Below, in pieces: positions 7,442-15,751 of a stretch of DNA of 64,000 nucleotides (positions are counted from its first letter, which is position 1; every line of letters begins with the position of its first letter). The DNA lies in the NCBI GenBank assembly GCA_002050365.1, contig MWYZ01000084.1:26846-90845 (forward strand), in the 5' to 3' direction. The translations under genes were made by a program, and so were the position numbers. Origin of the DNA: Acidobacteria bacterium 28-1. Lineage in GTDB: Bacteria; Acidobacteriota; Blastocatellia; Pyrinomonadales; Pyrinomonadaceae. The notes beneath the pieces were generated by a model. The model did no database searches and was not told where the DNA came from. It saw nothing but the letters and a program-made list of their open reading frames with translations.

Positions 7442-7451
7442 ACGGGGCATC

Positions 7452-7504
7452 GGAACGCCAGCATCTTGCTGGCAGATAAAATGCCGTCAAGATAACGGCA
7501 TTCC
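7452..7504. repeat. REP-like paired hairpin element (short form)
   Basis: Begins GGAACGCCAGC-ATCTT-GCTGGC and ends GCCGTC-AAGAT-AACGGCATTCC: two small hairpins with complementary loops ATCTT and AAGAT, facing each other, with the outer GGAA(C/T)GCC ends also complementary. Shortest member of the family found at seven sites in this window. Confidence 0.8.
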
Positions 7505-7518
7505 CAACGACTAAATTT

Positions 7519-7923
7519 ATGAAATCAGCATCGTGCTATCAGAAAGCGCACAGTGAAGTTGCAGGTGAACAAGGTTTTGTCATAGACACATCGTTTGTTC
7601 TTTTCTTTTTAGCAGTTGAATTTGGAAGAACATTTTTTACTTTGAGTTTAGATAATGTTTTTTTGTTCGCAACACTTTTGACCGTTACCGTTCTTCCATA
7701 TTTTCTGCTGCCGAATGGAAAACCTAATTTCGGAAGCTGGCTTTTAGGCAGAAGTTTGATTGCGGGTTTGGCAATTTTACTCGGCGTGATGTTCAAACAA
7801 TCTTTGGGCGTGGCACTGCCGGAAACATTTCGATTTTTGCCGATGACTTTACTCATAGTAACGGCAATGCTTAGTTGTTATATCCAATTTTACGGCTTTC
7901 TAAAACTTCGTTTGGCAAAATAG
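7519..7923 (+). CDS. Hypothetical membrane protein
   Basis: A 134-residue protein that I do not recognise. It has four likely membrane helices: about 24-42, 46-63, 73-94 and 106-127. There are no polar catalytic motifs. The start ATG 7519 lies 15 bp after a REP-like element and has no clear Shine-Dalgarno site, so translation could begin at a later codon. A strong terminator follows. Real coding is supported by the run of hydrophobic segments and by the terminator position. Confidence 0.6.
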   Translation: MKSASCYQKAHSEVAGEQGFVIDTSFVLFFLAVEFGRTFFTLSLDNVFLFATLLTVTVLPYFLLPNGKPNFGSWLLGRSLIAGLAILLGVMFKQSLGVALPETFRFLPMTLLIVTAMLSCYIQFYGFLKLRLAK

Positions 7924-7950
7924 GCAAAAGGCGATAGCGAAGTAATCAAA

Positions 7951-7990
7951 AAAATCGCGCTTGTTTCGGGAAGCAAGCGCGATTTTTTTG
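7951..7990 (+). terminator. Rho-independent terminator
   Basis: Perfect 10-bp stem ATCGCGCTTG (7954-7963) with CAAGCGCGAT (7974-7983), 10-base loop, then T7. An A-run before it makes it able to act in both directions, so it may also end the trp-aro transcript coming from the right. Confidence 0.88.
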
Positions 7991-8045
7991 ATTTGTAGAA
8001 AAATTCATTTGGTTAATTTTTGCAAAGTTCCGTCGTGGTTTTTCA

Positions 8046-9086
8046 TTACGCAACAATTGCTGATTCAACAATTTTATTAACTGGCAACAAAGCCTCGTGA
8101 ATCGCCGTAACTTCTCTCACCAATTCCAGATACTGCATCGGCGTTAAGGCTTGCGCTCCATCGCATAACGCCTCTTCGGGCGCGGAGTGAACTTCGATAA
8201 TCAAACCGTCCGCACCGACCGCTACCCCCGCTCGCGCCATCGGATTAACCATATAATTTCTGCCTGTTCCGTGTGACGGGTCAACAATTACGGGAAGATG
8301 AGAAACATTATGAATCGCGGGAACGATTGATAAATCCAAAGTGTTGCGAGCGTGTGCAGCAAACGTGCGAATGCCGCGTTCACATAAAATCACTTCATAA
8401 TTTCCTTCCGCCATAATATATTCAGCCGCCAGCAGCAATTCGTCGAGCGTTGCCGACAACCCGCGTTTTAGTAGAACGGGTTTGCGCGTTTTCCCGACGT
8501 ATCGCAAAAGCGAAAAATTCTGCATATTGCGTGCGCCGATTTGAATACAGTCGCCGTATTTTTCCACCAAATCCACGCCGTGTTCGTCCATCGCTTCGGT
8601 AACGATGTTCAAATCGAATTGCTCGCGGACTTCCGCCAAAATTTTCAAGCCCGTTTCGCCCATTCCTTGAAAAGCGTAAGGCGATGTGCGCGGTTTGAAT
8701 GCGCCGCCGCGAAAGAATTTGGCGCCGCTTTTCGAAACCGCCTCGGCAACCAAAAAAACTTGTTTCGGGTTTTCAAGCGCACACGGTCCGGCGATAATTG
8801 CTAATTCCGCGCCGCCGATTTCCGCGCTGCCGACTTTAACGATTGATTTTTCGGGACGCAAATCTTTGGAGATAAGTTTGTACGGTTTGGTAACGCGAAT
8901 TGCGTCCGCCACGCCCGAAAGATTCTCAAAATGCGTCGGGTCAACCGCGCCGTTATTTCCCGTGATTCCGATGGCGATGCGGTTTGCGCCCGGCATTTCA
9001 TGCGGTTTAAAGCCCAGTTTTTCAATCGTTTCGAGAACGCGCTCGACATCAGTTTCGGTCGCGTCCGGTTTCATTACAATCAACAT
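8046..9086 (-). CDS. aroF: 3-deoxy-7-phosphoheptulonate (DAHP) synthase
   Basis: First step of aromatic amino acid synthesis: phosphoenolpyruvate plus erythrose 4-phosphate to DAHP. It is a class I-beta enzyme: an N-terminal ferredoxin-like regulatory domain (about 1-75, beginning [19 protein letters not shown]) is fused to the barrel. Conserved barrel segments are visible: [51 protein letters not shown] and [10 protein letters not shown]. It is the last gene of the trp cluster, 111 bp after trpA, so its expression is probably tied to tryptophan supply. The gene symbol is by function; class I-beta members are also called aroG or aroA. Confidence 0.92.
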   Translation of the reverse strand: MLIVMKPDATETDVERVLETIEKLGFKPHEMPGANRIAIGITGNNGAVDPTHFENLSGVADAIRVTKPYKLISKDLRPEKSIVKVGSAEIGGAELAIIAGPCALENPKQVFLVAEAVSKSGAKFFRGGAFKPRTSPYAFQGMGETGLKILAEVREQFDLNIVTEAMDEHGVDLVEKYGDCIQIGARNMQNFSLLRYVGKTRKPVLLKRGLSATLDELLLAAEYIMAEGNYEVILCERGIRTFAAHARNTLDLSIVPAIHNVSHLPVIVDPSHGTGRNYMVNPMARAGVAVGADGLIIEVHSAPEEALCDGAQALTPMQYLELVREVTAIHEALLPVNKIVESAIVA

Positions 9087-9197
9087 AATTTTTTAATTCC
9101 AAAAGCAAAGTTACAATGTATGTTTTAGGTGGTAAATTTGCAAACTATCAAATTACCGCGAATTTTTTTAATAAATCATTTCAAATCCATTGAAAAT

Positions 9198-9992
9198 TCA
9201 TTGAACTAATAATTCTTTTACAAAATGACGGACATTTTCGACAATTTCTAATGAATTATTTGAACGGGCAATTTCTGCAACAATCGCCGAACCGATAACC
9301 GCCGCTTCAGCATATTGCCAGACTTCTTTTATTTGTTGCGCGCTGGAAATACCGAAGCCGACGGCAATCGGCAAATCGGTAAATTTTCTTAGACGTTTAA
9401 CCAGAGTCTCCGCGTCGCTGCTCGAATCTATTCTAGCTCCCGTCACGCCCGCACGAGAAACCGCATAGACGAAACCACTGGCTTTTTCACAAATTTTTTG
9501 CAGTCGTTCGTCGCTCGAGGTCGGCGCGGCGAGCATTATCAAAGCCAAATCTCGTTCGGTTAAAAGCCTGCGAAATTCTTTGGCTTCTTCGGGAACTAAA
9601 TCGGTAATTAAAATTCCGTCAATGCCAATGTTTTCTGCTTCCGCAGCGAATTTTCTCAAGCCGAATTGCAAAATGGGATTGTAATAACTAAATAATATAA
9701 TCGGCGTTTCGCAACCCGCCTGCCTAACTTTCGCCACAACTTCTAAAATATCTTTGACGTTAATCGGATTTCGCAAAGCACGTTCGGCAGAAGCCTGAAT
9801 CGTTACGCCGTCCGCAACCGGATCGCTGAAGGGAACTCCAAGCTCAATCACGCTTGCGCCAGTTTCAGCTAACAACAAAATCAAATCCTTTGTCGTTTCA
9901 AGATTCGGGTCGCCCGCGACAATAAACGGAATAAATCCGCCGCGCCTGTCGAATTTTAACTGATTAAATTTTTCATCAATTCTGTTTGCCAT
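9198..9992 (-). CDS. trpA: Tryptophan synthase alpha subunit
   Basis: Cleaves indole-3-glycerol phosphate to indole and glyceraldehyde 3-phosphate and channels indole to TrpB. It is 264 residues, usual for the family. Seen are FIVAGDPNLETT, the catalytic Glu in VIELGVPFSDPVADGVTIQ, the catalytic Asp in GILITDLVPEEA, and the phosphate site VGFGISSAQQI. A longer frame to 10034 begins MTTRLLPARCWRSI, but those residues are encoded by the REP-like element 9996-10085, so MANRIDEK at 9992 is taken as the start. There is no clear ribosome site there, since the repeat occupies the spacer. Confidence 0.93.
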   Translation of the reverse strand: MANRIDEKFNQLKFDRRGGFIPFIVAGDPNLETTKDLILLLAETGASVIELGVPFSDPVADGVTIQASAERALRNPINVKDILEVVAKVRQAGCETPIILFSYYNPILQFGLRKFAAEAENIGIDGILITDLVPEEAKEFRRLLTERDLALIMLAAPTSSDERLQKICEKASGFVYAVSRAGVTGARIDSSSDAETLVKRLRKFTDLPIAVGFGISSAQQIKEVWQYAEAAVIGSAIVAEIARSNNSLEIVENVRHFVKELLVQ

Positions 9993-9995
9993 AAT

Positions 9996-10085
9996 GGAAC
10001 GCCAGCATCTTGCTGGCAATAAACGCGTTGTCATTCAAACATTGTGTCGCTTAGGCGACGTTTGCCGTCAAGATGACGGCGTTCC
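9996..10085. repeat. REP-like paired hairpin element between trpB and trpA
   Basis: GGAACGCCAGC-ATCTT-GCTGGC opens the element and GCCGTC-AAGAT-GACGGCGTTCC closes it. A third hairpin, GTCGC-TTA-GGCGAC, lies between. The element supplies the last codons of trpB (its stop is at 10068-10070) and all of the trpB-trpA spacer. Confidence 0.85.
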
Positions 10086-11276
10086 GTCAATCATTTCCTG
10101 CACTTGGTTCACATCCTTATCGCCGCGCCCCGAAAGATTGACAATCATAATCTTGCTTGGCGACATTTGAGACGCAATTTTGACCGCGTGAGCAATTCCG
10201 TGCGAAGTTTCAAGCGCGGGAATAATGCCTTCAGTTAGCGATAAAGTTTGAAACGCGGCGAGTGCTTCCGCATCGTTCGCCGAAGCATATTCGACGCGTC
10301 CGATTGATTGCAGAAAGGCGTGTTCCGGTCCGACTGAAGCGTAATCAAGCCCCGCTGAAATTGAATGTGTCAGGGCGATTTGTCCGTGTTCATCCTGCAA
10401 GAGATAACTTTTTGTTCCTTGCAAAACGCCGATTTTTCCGCCGCCTGCTTTATTAAAACGCGCCGCGTGTTCGCCTAAATTATTGCCTTTGCCGCCGGCT
10501 TCAACGCCAATCATCCGCACATTTTCGTCTTGCAGAAACGGGTGAAACAAGCCAATCGAATTCGAGCCGCCGCCGACGCAAGCTACCAAACAATCGGGCA
10601 AACCACCTGTTTTCTCCAAGATTTGCTGCCGCGCTTCCTTGCCGATAACCGTCTGAAAATCGCGCACCATCAACGGATACGGATGCGGACCTAACGCACT
10701 TCCTAAAAGATAATAAGTCGAATCAACATTCGTTACCCAATCGCGCAAGGCTTCGTTTATCGCGTCTTTCAAAGTCTTCGCGCCCGCGTCAACGCCGCGC
10801 ACTTCGGCTCCCAAAAGCTGCATGCGAAAAACATTCAGCGATTGTCGCCGCATATCTTCCGTTCCCATATAAACAACGCATTTCAACCCGAAAAGAGCGC
10901 AAACCGTCGCCGTCGCAACGCCGTGTTGTCCCGCGCCTGTTTCGGCAATAATGCGCTTTTTCCCCATTTTTCTGGCGAGTAAAACCTGCCCGATAGCATT
11001 ATTTATTTTGTGCGAACCGGTGTGTCCCAAATCTTCGCGCTTTAGATAAATCTGTGCGCCGCCCAACTTTTCCGACAACCTTTTCGCGTGAAAAAGCGGA
11101 GTCGGGCGACCGGAAAAATCCTGCAAAAGATTGAGAAATTCAGCTTGAAATTCCGCATCGTCGCGCACGGCAAAATACGCGCTCGTCAATTCTTCAATCG
11201 GCGACATCAGCGTTTCGGGAACGAACCGCCCGCCGAATTCGCCCCAGTAACCTAATTCGTTTGGTTGAAAATCCAT
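10068..11276 (-). CDS. trpB: Tryptophan synthase beta subunit
   Basis: PLP enzyme joining indole and serine to give tryptophan. It is 402 residues and complete: N-terminal [14 protein letters not shown], the PLP lysine in [30 protein letters not shown], the phosphate loop [10 protein letters not shown], and [16 protein letters not shown]. The normal C-terminus ([18 protein letters not shown]) is followed by DGTPSS, whose last codons come from the REP-like element. It starts 4 bp after the trpF stop codon, so translation is probably coupled. Confidence 0.95.
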   Translation of the reverse strand: MDFQPNELGYWGEFGGRFVPETLMSPIEELTSAYFAVRDDAEFQAEFLNLLQDFSGRPTPLFHAKRLSEKLGGAQIYLKREDLGHTGSHKINNAIGQVLLARKMGKKRIIAETGAGQHGVATATVCALFGLKCVVYMGTEDMRRQSLNVFRMQLLGAEVRGVDAGAKTLKDAINEALRDWVTNVDSTYYLLGSALGPHPYPLMVRDFQTVIGKEARQQILEKTGGLPDCLVACVGGGSNSIGLFHPFLQDENVRMIGVEAGGKGNNLGEHAARFNKAGGGKIGVLQGTKSYLLQDEHGQIALTHSISAGLDYASVGPEHAFLQSIGRVEYASANDAEALAAFQTLSLTEGIIPALETSHGIAHAVKIASQMSPSKIMIVNLSGRGDKDVNQVQEMIDGTPSS

Positions 11277-11280
11277 AAAA

Positions 11281-11901
11281 TCACTTGACCTGAAAAATAA
11301 AATTTTTAACTTTCGTATGATTTTTTATTCCTTTAACTTCTTCAATCGAACTGCAAGCGTCAACCGCGAAAGGTTTCACGGCTAAAATCGCTTTCGCTAT
11401 ATTTTTCGCGGAAAGTCCGCCCGCGAGATACATTTTCGGAAAAATCTCTCGAACTTTCTTTGCAATTTCCCAATCGAAAATTTCGCCCGTTCCGCCGTGT
11501 TCGTGTTGAGAATAAGCGTCGAGTAAAATCGCATCAACTTCGTATTGCAAAACATTTTCGGGTTTAAATTCGGGAGAAACGCAAAAGGCTTTAATAATTT
11601 CGAGATTCGTCTTAGCTTTTAATTCTTTGGCAAATTTGGGCGTTTCTTTGCCGTGCAATTGTATTGCGTCGAGATTAACGGTTGCGGCAATCTCAATAAT
11701 TTCATTCAAACTTTCATTAACGAAAACACCGACTTTCAAAACATATGTGGAAAGTTCTTTGATAATTTCATGTGCTTTTTCGGGCGCAATATAACGCGGG
11801 CTTTTCTCGTAAAAATTAAAGCCGAGTGCGTCCGCGCCGCATCTTGCAGACAAAAGCGCGTCTTCCAAATTTGTGATGCCGCATATTTTTACTTTCGTCA
11901 T
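11281..11901 (-). CDS. trpF: Phosphoribosylanthranilate isomerase
   Basis: Amadori rearrangement step of tryptophan synthesis. It is a (beta/alpha)8 barrel of 206 residues with the catalytic Cys in [15 protein letters not shown], the catalytic Asp in [20 protein letters not shown], and the phosphate loop [10 protein letters not shown] longer frame reaches 11973, but the added residues (MNTFKRFFASLIGRGQ...) are encoded by the hairpin element 11911-12008, so MTKVKICG at 11901 is the natural start. It is the fourth gene of the trp cluster. Confidence 0.93.
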   Translation of the reverse strand: MTKVKICGITNLEDALLSARCGADALGFNFYEKSPRYIAPEKAHEIIKELSTYVLKVGVFVNESLNEIIEIAATVNLDAIQLHGKETPKFAKELKAKTNLEIIKAFCVSPEFKPENVLQYEVDAILLDAYSQHEHGGTGEIFDWEIAKKVREIFPKMYLAGGLSAKNIAKAILAVKPFAVDACSSIEEVKGIKNHTKVKNFIFQVK

Positions 11902-11910
11902 AACAAATAA

Positions 11911-12008
11911 TGTGGGGGCGATGGCTTGTCCTCGCCCGATGAGCGAAGCGAAAAATCGTTTAAACGTATTCAAGTCGCTTCGGGCGAGGACAAGCCATCG
12001 CCCCTACA
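11911..12008. repeat. Long inverted-repeat hairpin element between trpC and trpF
   Basis: A 29-bp arm (11911-11939, core GGGGCGATGGCTTGTCC) pairs with 11980-12008 with one mismatch around a 40-base loop. It has the same layout as the REP-like elements but a different sequence, and fills nearly the whole trpC-trpF spacer. Confidence 0.85.
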
Positions 12009-12023
12009 AACAATTTCCCGATT

Positions 12024-12821
12024 TTATTTAACTTCGGCAAATTCATTTAATTTCGCAGCAACATTTTTCGTTCTCATTAAAACTTCGCCAATCAAAAATC
12101 CTCTAAAACCCAAACCCCTTAATTCAAGCAAATCTTCGCGCGTTTTCAAACCGCTTTCGGCAATCATCAGGGCATCTTCGGGTGCGTGTTTTATAAGCCG
12201 GCGCGAAACATCGAGCGAAACTTTGAACGAATGTAAATCTCGATTATTGATTCCGATAATTTTCGCACCCGTTCTTTTGATTCGTTCTAACTCTTCAAGC
12301 GTATGAACTTCAACCAGCACATCCAAACCCAAATCTCGCTCGGCTAGACGATGAAGTTTTGTAAAAACTTCATCGTCTAGCATCGCCGCAATTAGCAAAA
12401 CCACATCTGCGCCAATTTCCGCCGCTTCATAAATCTGAAACTCGTCAAAGATAAAATCCTTACGCAGAACAGGAATTTCAACTGCGCTTTTAGCCGTTTT
12501 CAAATCTTCGAGCGAACCTTGAAATTTGTCTTCTTCCGTTAAAACTGAAATCGCACACGCGCCGCCCATTTCATAAGTCTTCGCAAGTTCGACGACATTA
12601 ATTTTATCGTTTATCACGCCTTTTGACGGCGAAGCGCGTTTGATTTCGGCGATGATATTTATTTTATCATTTCGCGTCAAAGCTGTTTGCAAGCGATGCG
12701 AATCAGAATTTTCTCGAACGGCGGAGGCTTTTCGTTTCAAATCTTCCAAAAAGATTTTTGCTTTAGCAATTGCTAGCCGCTTCTTTTTTAGTTTGATAAT
12801 TTCGCCGAGAAAATTATTCAT
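12024..12821 (-). CDS. trpC: Indole-3-glycerol-phosphate synthase
   Basis: Closes the indole ring in tryptophan synthesis. It is 265 residues with the expected order of barrel motifs: IIAEIKRASPSKGVI (catalytic Lys and Glu region), ISVLTEEDKFQGSLEDL, PVLRKDFIFDEFQIYEA, DVLVEVHTLEELER, IIGINNRDLHSFKVSLDVS, MIAESGLKTREDL and FLIGEVLMRT. It lies 29 bp after trpD and upstream of trpF, so TrpC and TrpF are separate proteins here, not the fusion seen in enteric bacteria. Confidence 0.95.
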   Translation of the reverse strand: MNNFLGEIIKLKKKRLAIAKAKIFLEDLKRKASAVRENSDSHRLQTALTRNDKINIIAEIKRASPSKGVINDKINVVELAKTYEMGGACAISVLTEEDKFQGSLEDLKTAKSAVEIPVLRKDFIFDEFQIYEAAEIGADVVLLIAAMLDDEVFTKLHRLAERDLGLDVLVEVHTLEELERIKRTGAKIIGINNRDLHSFKVSLDVSRRLIKHAPEDALMIAESGLKTREDLLELRGLGFRGFLIGEVLMRTKNVAAKLNEFAEVK

Positions 12822-12850
12822 AATTTCACTATGGTTTGCTTTAAGCTGGA

Positions 12851-13870
12851 TTATTCACCGTTGGTAAATTCGATTAATTTTTTCAATTTTTTAAATGCGT
12901 TTCCGCTTTCCAGACTTTCCATCGCCGCGTCAAAAGCATCGCGTAAATTTTTCGCCTTGCCCGTCACATAAATCGCCGCCGCCGCATTTACTAAAATTAA
13001 ATTCTTTGCAGTTTCATCCGTCGCTTTTCCGCTCAAAATGTTTTCAATCAATTGTGCGCTTTCGGCGGGCGAAAACTTTTGCAAATCAGTTAAAGATGAA
13101 TTTTGCAGACCGAAATCGGCTGGCAAAATTTGAAATAATTTAACTTCGCCATTTTCAATTTCTGCGACTGAAGTTTCGCCATTTAAAGTAATTTCATCTA
13201 AACCGTCCGAGCCGTGAACTATCCAAGACTTTTTTGTTCCCAGTCGCGCCAAAACATTCGCCGTTTTCTCCAATAAATTTACATTCCACACGCCGATAAC
13301 TTGATGCGGCGCATTCGCCGGATTGCAGAGCGGACCGAGATTATTAAAAATCGTCGGCACGCCGAGTTCGCGGCGAACCTTGCCGAGAACCGGCGACAGC
13401 GCGTGAAATTTCGGCGCGAACATAAAACAGATGCCGATTTCGTTCAGGCATTTTTCCGCCGTCGCCGCTTCGACCGCCGGATTTACGCCGAGTTCGGCGA
13501 GAACGTCGGCACTGCCACAATTGCTCGTCGCGGCGCGGTTGCCGTGTTTAGCAACCGGAACATTTGCGCCCGCAATGACGAATGCAGCCGCCGTAGAAAT
13601 ATTAAAAATTTTCGCACGACTTCCGCCCGTGCCGACAATATCCACGAAAGTTTCGTGTTTTGAATTGACTTTGACGACGCGGCTTCGCATTAATTTAGCC
13701 ATCGAAAAAATTTCTTCGACGGTTGCGCCTTTCGCTTCCAGAGCGAGCAAAACAGCGGCGATTAAATTTTCGTTTTCGGTTTCCTTCTGCAACACCGTGA
13801 AAAATTCAACGGCTTCGTTTTCCGTCAAATTTCTGCCAGACGATAAAATTTCTAAAAACTTATTCAGCAT
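12851..13870 (-). CDS. trpD: Anthranilate phosphoribosyltransferase
   Basis: Adds phosphoribose to anthranilate. It is 339 residues with the PRPP-binding loop VDIVGTGGSRAKIFNIST, VAKHGNRAATSNCGSADVL, FMFAPKFHALSPVLGKVRRE, TIFNNLGPLCNPA and VHGSDGLDEI, all typical. There is no fused TrpG amidotransferase domain. The start codon at 13870 lies 7 bp from the REP-like element that separates it from trpE, so its ribosome site is also within or next to the repeat. Confidence 0.94.
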   Translation of the reverse strand: MLNKFLEILSSGRNLTENEAVEFFTVLQKETENENLIAAVLLALEAKGATVEEIFSMAKLMRSRVVKVNSKHETFVDIVGTGGSRAKIFNISTAAAFVIAGANVPVAKHGNRAATSNCGSADVLAELGVNPAVEAATAEKCLNEIGICFMFAPKFHALSPVLGKVRRELGVPTIFNNLGPLCNPANAPHQVIGVWNVNLLEKTANVLARLGTKKSWIVHGSDGLDEITLNGETSVAEIENGEVKLFQILPADFGLQNSSLTDLQKFSPAESAQLIENILSGKATDETAKNLILVNAAAAIYVTGKAKNLRDAFDAAMESLESGNAFKKLKKLIEFTNGE

Positions 13871-13877
13871 TTTAGTC

Positions 13878-14003
13878 GGAGCGCAGGCATCTTGCCTGCA
13901 ATGAGCGCGAGAGCGCGAAAAATATTTTGCCTAAAAAAACTTGAGCTTAATCGAAACCGTTATTCGCGCTTTGCGCTCATTGCAGGCAGGATGCCTGCGT
14001 TCC
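13878..14003. repeat. REP-like inverted repeat overlapping the 3' end of trpE
   Basis: GGAGCGCAGGCATCTTGCCTG at the left end is matched by CAGGCAGGATGCCTGCGTTCC at the right end. Second-level pairings AATGAGCGCGA...GCGCTCATT lie inside. The right arm encodes the last dozen or so codons of trpE (AGILPAMSAKRE) and holds its stop at 13960-13962. Confidence 0.85.
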
Positions 14004-15486
14004 CGGCTTCGGCAATCTCGATTGTTTTCAAAAGTGCCTTTGCCTTATTAACGGTTTCATCAAATTCGTGCGCGGGAACGGAGTCGGCGACGATGCCCGC
14101 ACCCGCTTGAATTTTTGCCTCGCCGTTTTCCAAAACCAATGTCCGAATGGCGATGCAAACATCCAGATTTCCCGAATAATCAATGTAGCCGACCGCGCCG
14201 GCATAAATGCCGCGCATTGTTGGCTCTAAATTTTGGATAATCTCTATGGCGCGAACTTTCGGCGCACCGGAAACTGTACCGGCTGGAAAACACGCCGCGA
14301 GCGCATCGAATCGGTCAAACTCGTCGCGCAAATCGGCTTTTAGGTAACTAACAAGGTGCTGAACGTGCGAGTATTTTTCAACGCTCATTAAATTTTCAAC
14401 CGTAACCGAGCCGAATTTCGCCACGCGCCCCAAATCATTGCGCCCCAAATCAACTAACATCAAATGTTCGGCAACTTCTTTCGCGTCGTTTCGCATTTCT
14501 TCAGCTAATCTAGCATCTTCGTCTGGCGTTTTTCCGCGCCGACGAGTTCCCGCAATTGGACGATATTCAAGTTTTCGCTCCTGACAGCGAATAAGCATTT
14601 CGGGCGATGCGCCGACGATTGATTTTTTTCCAGTCTGGAGTAGAAACATATATGGCGACGGATTGAGCGAGCGCAGCGCGCGGTAAATCGAAACCGGTGA
14701 AGCGTTAGTTTTTCGGGTGAAACATTGCGACAAAACGACTTGATAACATTCTCCGGCATTTATTAATTCCTTAATTTCACGGACAGAGTTTTCAAAACGG
14801 GGGCGTTCCCAATTCGATTTTACTTCTTTGGACTTTGGACTTTGAACTTTGGACTCTGGCAAAACGATTGGTTGATTTTCTAATCGAATTCTGAGCTTTT
14901 CATTTTCGACAAATGCATTTTCATACAAATTTTTCAGTTTTTCCTCGCCGCCTTCGGCTTCGTCGACGAAAACGAGCGAGATGATTTTGATAACTTGTTT
15001 GACGTGGTCGAAAGCAATGACGGTGCGGTAAAACATAAAAAGTGCGTCGTCATTTTTTTCTCGTGTTTGAAGCAAAGATTTCTCAAACCAGCCGGCGCAG
15101 GAAAATCCAAAATACCCGATTGCACCGCCGACGAATGCGGGTAAGTTTTCTGTGTCAGACATTTTGCATCCGTCAAAATGTTGGCGCAAAAAATCGAACA
15201 GGGAAATATCAATCTTTTTTTTTCTGTTGCTCGTTTTAACCGTAGTAGTTTTACCATTTCCGCTGACAATCATTTCGGGATTTGCGCCGACAAACGAATA
15301 CCGCGCCAGATTTTCGCCGCCTTCGACCGATTCGAGAAGAAATGAATAATCGGCGGAATGCGAGATTTTCAAATAAACCGCTAAAGGCGTGAGCAAATCG
15401 GCAGCCAAAGTTTCGATGACCGGAACAATGTTTGCCGATTCGGTTTCGATTAGAAATCTCTCAAAATTTTGGGATGAGTTTGTCAT
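13960..15486 (-). CDS. trpE: Anthranilate synthase component I
   Basis: Converts chorismate plus ammonia to anthranilate. It is 508 residues. The N-terminal tryptophan-binding motif is seen as LLESVEGGENLARYSFVG. The chorismate-binding domain shows GECYQVVLSQCF, PSPYMFLLQTG, ASPEMLIR, PIAGTRRRGKTPDED, MLVDLGRNDLGRV, SYLKADLRDEFDRFDAL and PAGTVSGAPKVRA. The linker between domains (about 207-220) contains a 7-bp repeat giving SKVQSPKSKEVKS, and the C-terminal tail comes from a REP-like element; neither affects the core. First structural gene of the trp operon, behind a leader peptide and attenuator. No trpG amidotransferase gene lies in the window. Confidence 0.95.
   Translation of the reverse strand: MTNSSQNFERFLIETESANIVPVIETLAADLLTPLAVYLKISHSADYSFLLESVEGGENLARYSFVGANPEMIVSGNGKTTTVKTSNRKKKIDISLFDFLRQHFDGCKMSDTENLPAFVGGAIGYFGFSCAGWFEKSLLQTREKNDDALFMFYRTVIAFDHVKQVIKIISLVFVDEAEGGEEKLKNLYENAFVENEKLRIRLENQPIVLPESKVQSPKSKEVKSNWERPRFENSVREIKELINAGECYQVVLSQCFTRKTNASPVSIYRALRSLNPSPYMFLLQTGKKSIVGASPEMLIRCQERKLEYRPIAGTRRRGKTPDEDARLAEEMRNDAKEVAEHLMLVDLGRNDLGRVAKFGSVTVENLMSVEKYSHVQHLVSYLKADLRDEFDRFDALAACFPAGTVSGAPKVRAIEIIQNLEPTMRGIYAGAVGYIDYSGNLDVCIAIRTLVLENGEAKIQAGAGIVADSVPAHEFDETVNKAKALLKTIEIAEAGNAGILPAMSAKRE
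14826..14866. repeat. Heptanucleotide array (TTTGGAC)n inside trpE
   Basis: TTTGGAC TTTGGAC TTTGAAC TTTGGAC TCTGG on the + strand. On the minus strand it encodes the linker peptide ESKVQSPKSKE between the two TrpE domains. Confidence 0.75.
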
Positions 15487-15514
15487 TACGATTCTAAAAA
15501 GTTATTCTGCACAA

Positions 15515-15545
15515 ATGAAAAACGCCACCGATGGTTTTCGGCGGC
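15515..15545 (-). terminator. trp attenuator (intrinsic terminator before trpE)
   Basis: On the minus strand GCCGCCGA (15545-15538) pairs with TCGGTGGC (15531-15524) around the loop AAACCA, and is followed by GTTTTTCATTT. It lies between the leader peptide and trpE. The 5' arm can instead pair with GCGGCGGC at 15625-15617 inside the leader coding region, which would act as the antiterminator. Confidence 0.78.
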
Positions 15546-15595
15546 ATTCACAAAAAAGATTCAAAAATTACTTTCTTTATATTACAAAGCAAATT

Positions 15596-15688
15596 TTATT
15601 CATTCGTGCTGAACATCGCCGCCGCTTTCGTGCGCCACCAATTTCGCCAGCTTGCCGTTTGAACTAAATTTGCTTGTGAATAATTCAT
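15596..15688 (-). CDS. trpL: trp operon leader peptide
   Basis: A 30-residue reading frame upstream of trpE with Trp at positions 14, 17 and 18 (SWRNWWRTKAAAMFSTNE at the end). Three tryptophans, two adjacent, in so short a peptide and directly before a terminator hairpin is the classic arrangement of ribosome-mediated attenuation. The codons just after the Trp pair (GCG GCG GCG) are complementary to the first arm of the attenuator. A ribosome stalled for lack of charged tRNA-Trp could therefore leave this segment free to break the terminator. The ribosome site before the ATG is weak. Confidence 0.8.
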   Translation of the reverse strand: MNYSQANLVQTASWRNWWRTKAAAMFSTNE

Positions 15689-15723
15689 TATTAATTTTCT
15701 AACAGATAAATCTATTAATCGCA

Positions 15724-15750
15724 AATCCAAAATCTAAAATCCAAAATCGA
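15724..15750. repeat. Heptanucleotide array (AAATCCA)n upstream of the trp leader
   Basis: AAATCCA AAATCTA AAATCCA AAATC lies between the argS stop codon (15752) and the trp leader peptide, in the only space where the trp promoter could be. No convincing -35/-10 pair could be fixed by eye in this region. Confidence 0.7.
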
Positions 15751-15751
15751 A

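Noticed and set aside
9993..10034. Longer TrpA start
   Set aside because: The added residues come from the REP-like element; the family start is MANRIDEK at 9992.
11902..11973. Longer TrpF start
   Set aside because: The added residues are encoded by the hairpin element; TrpF family similarity starts at 11901.
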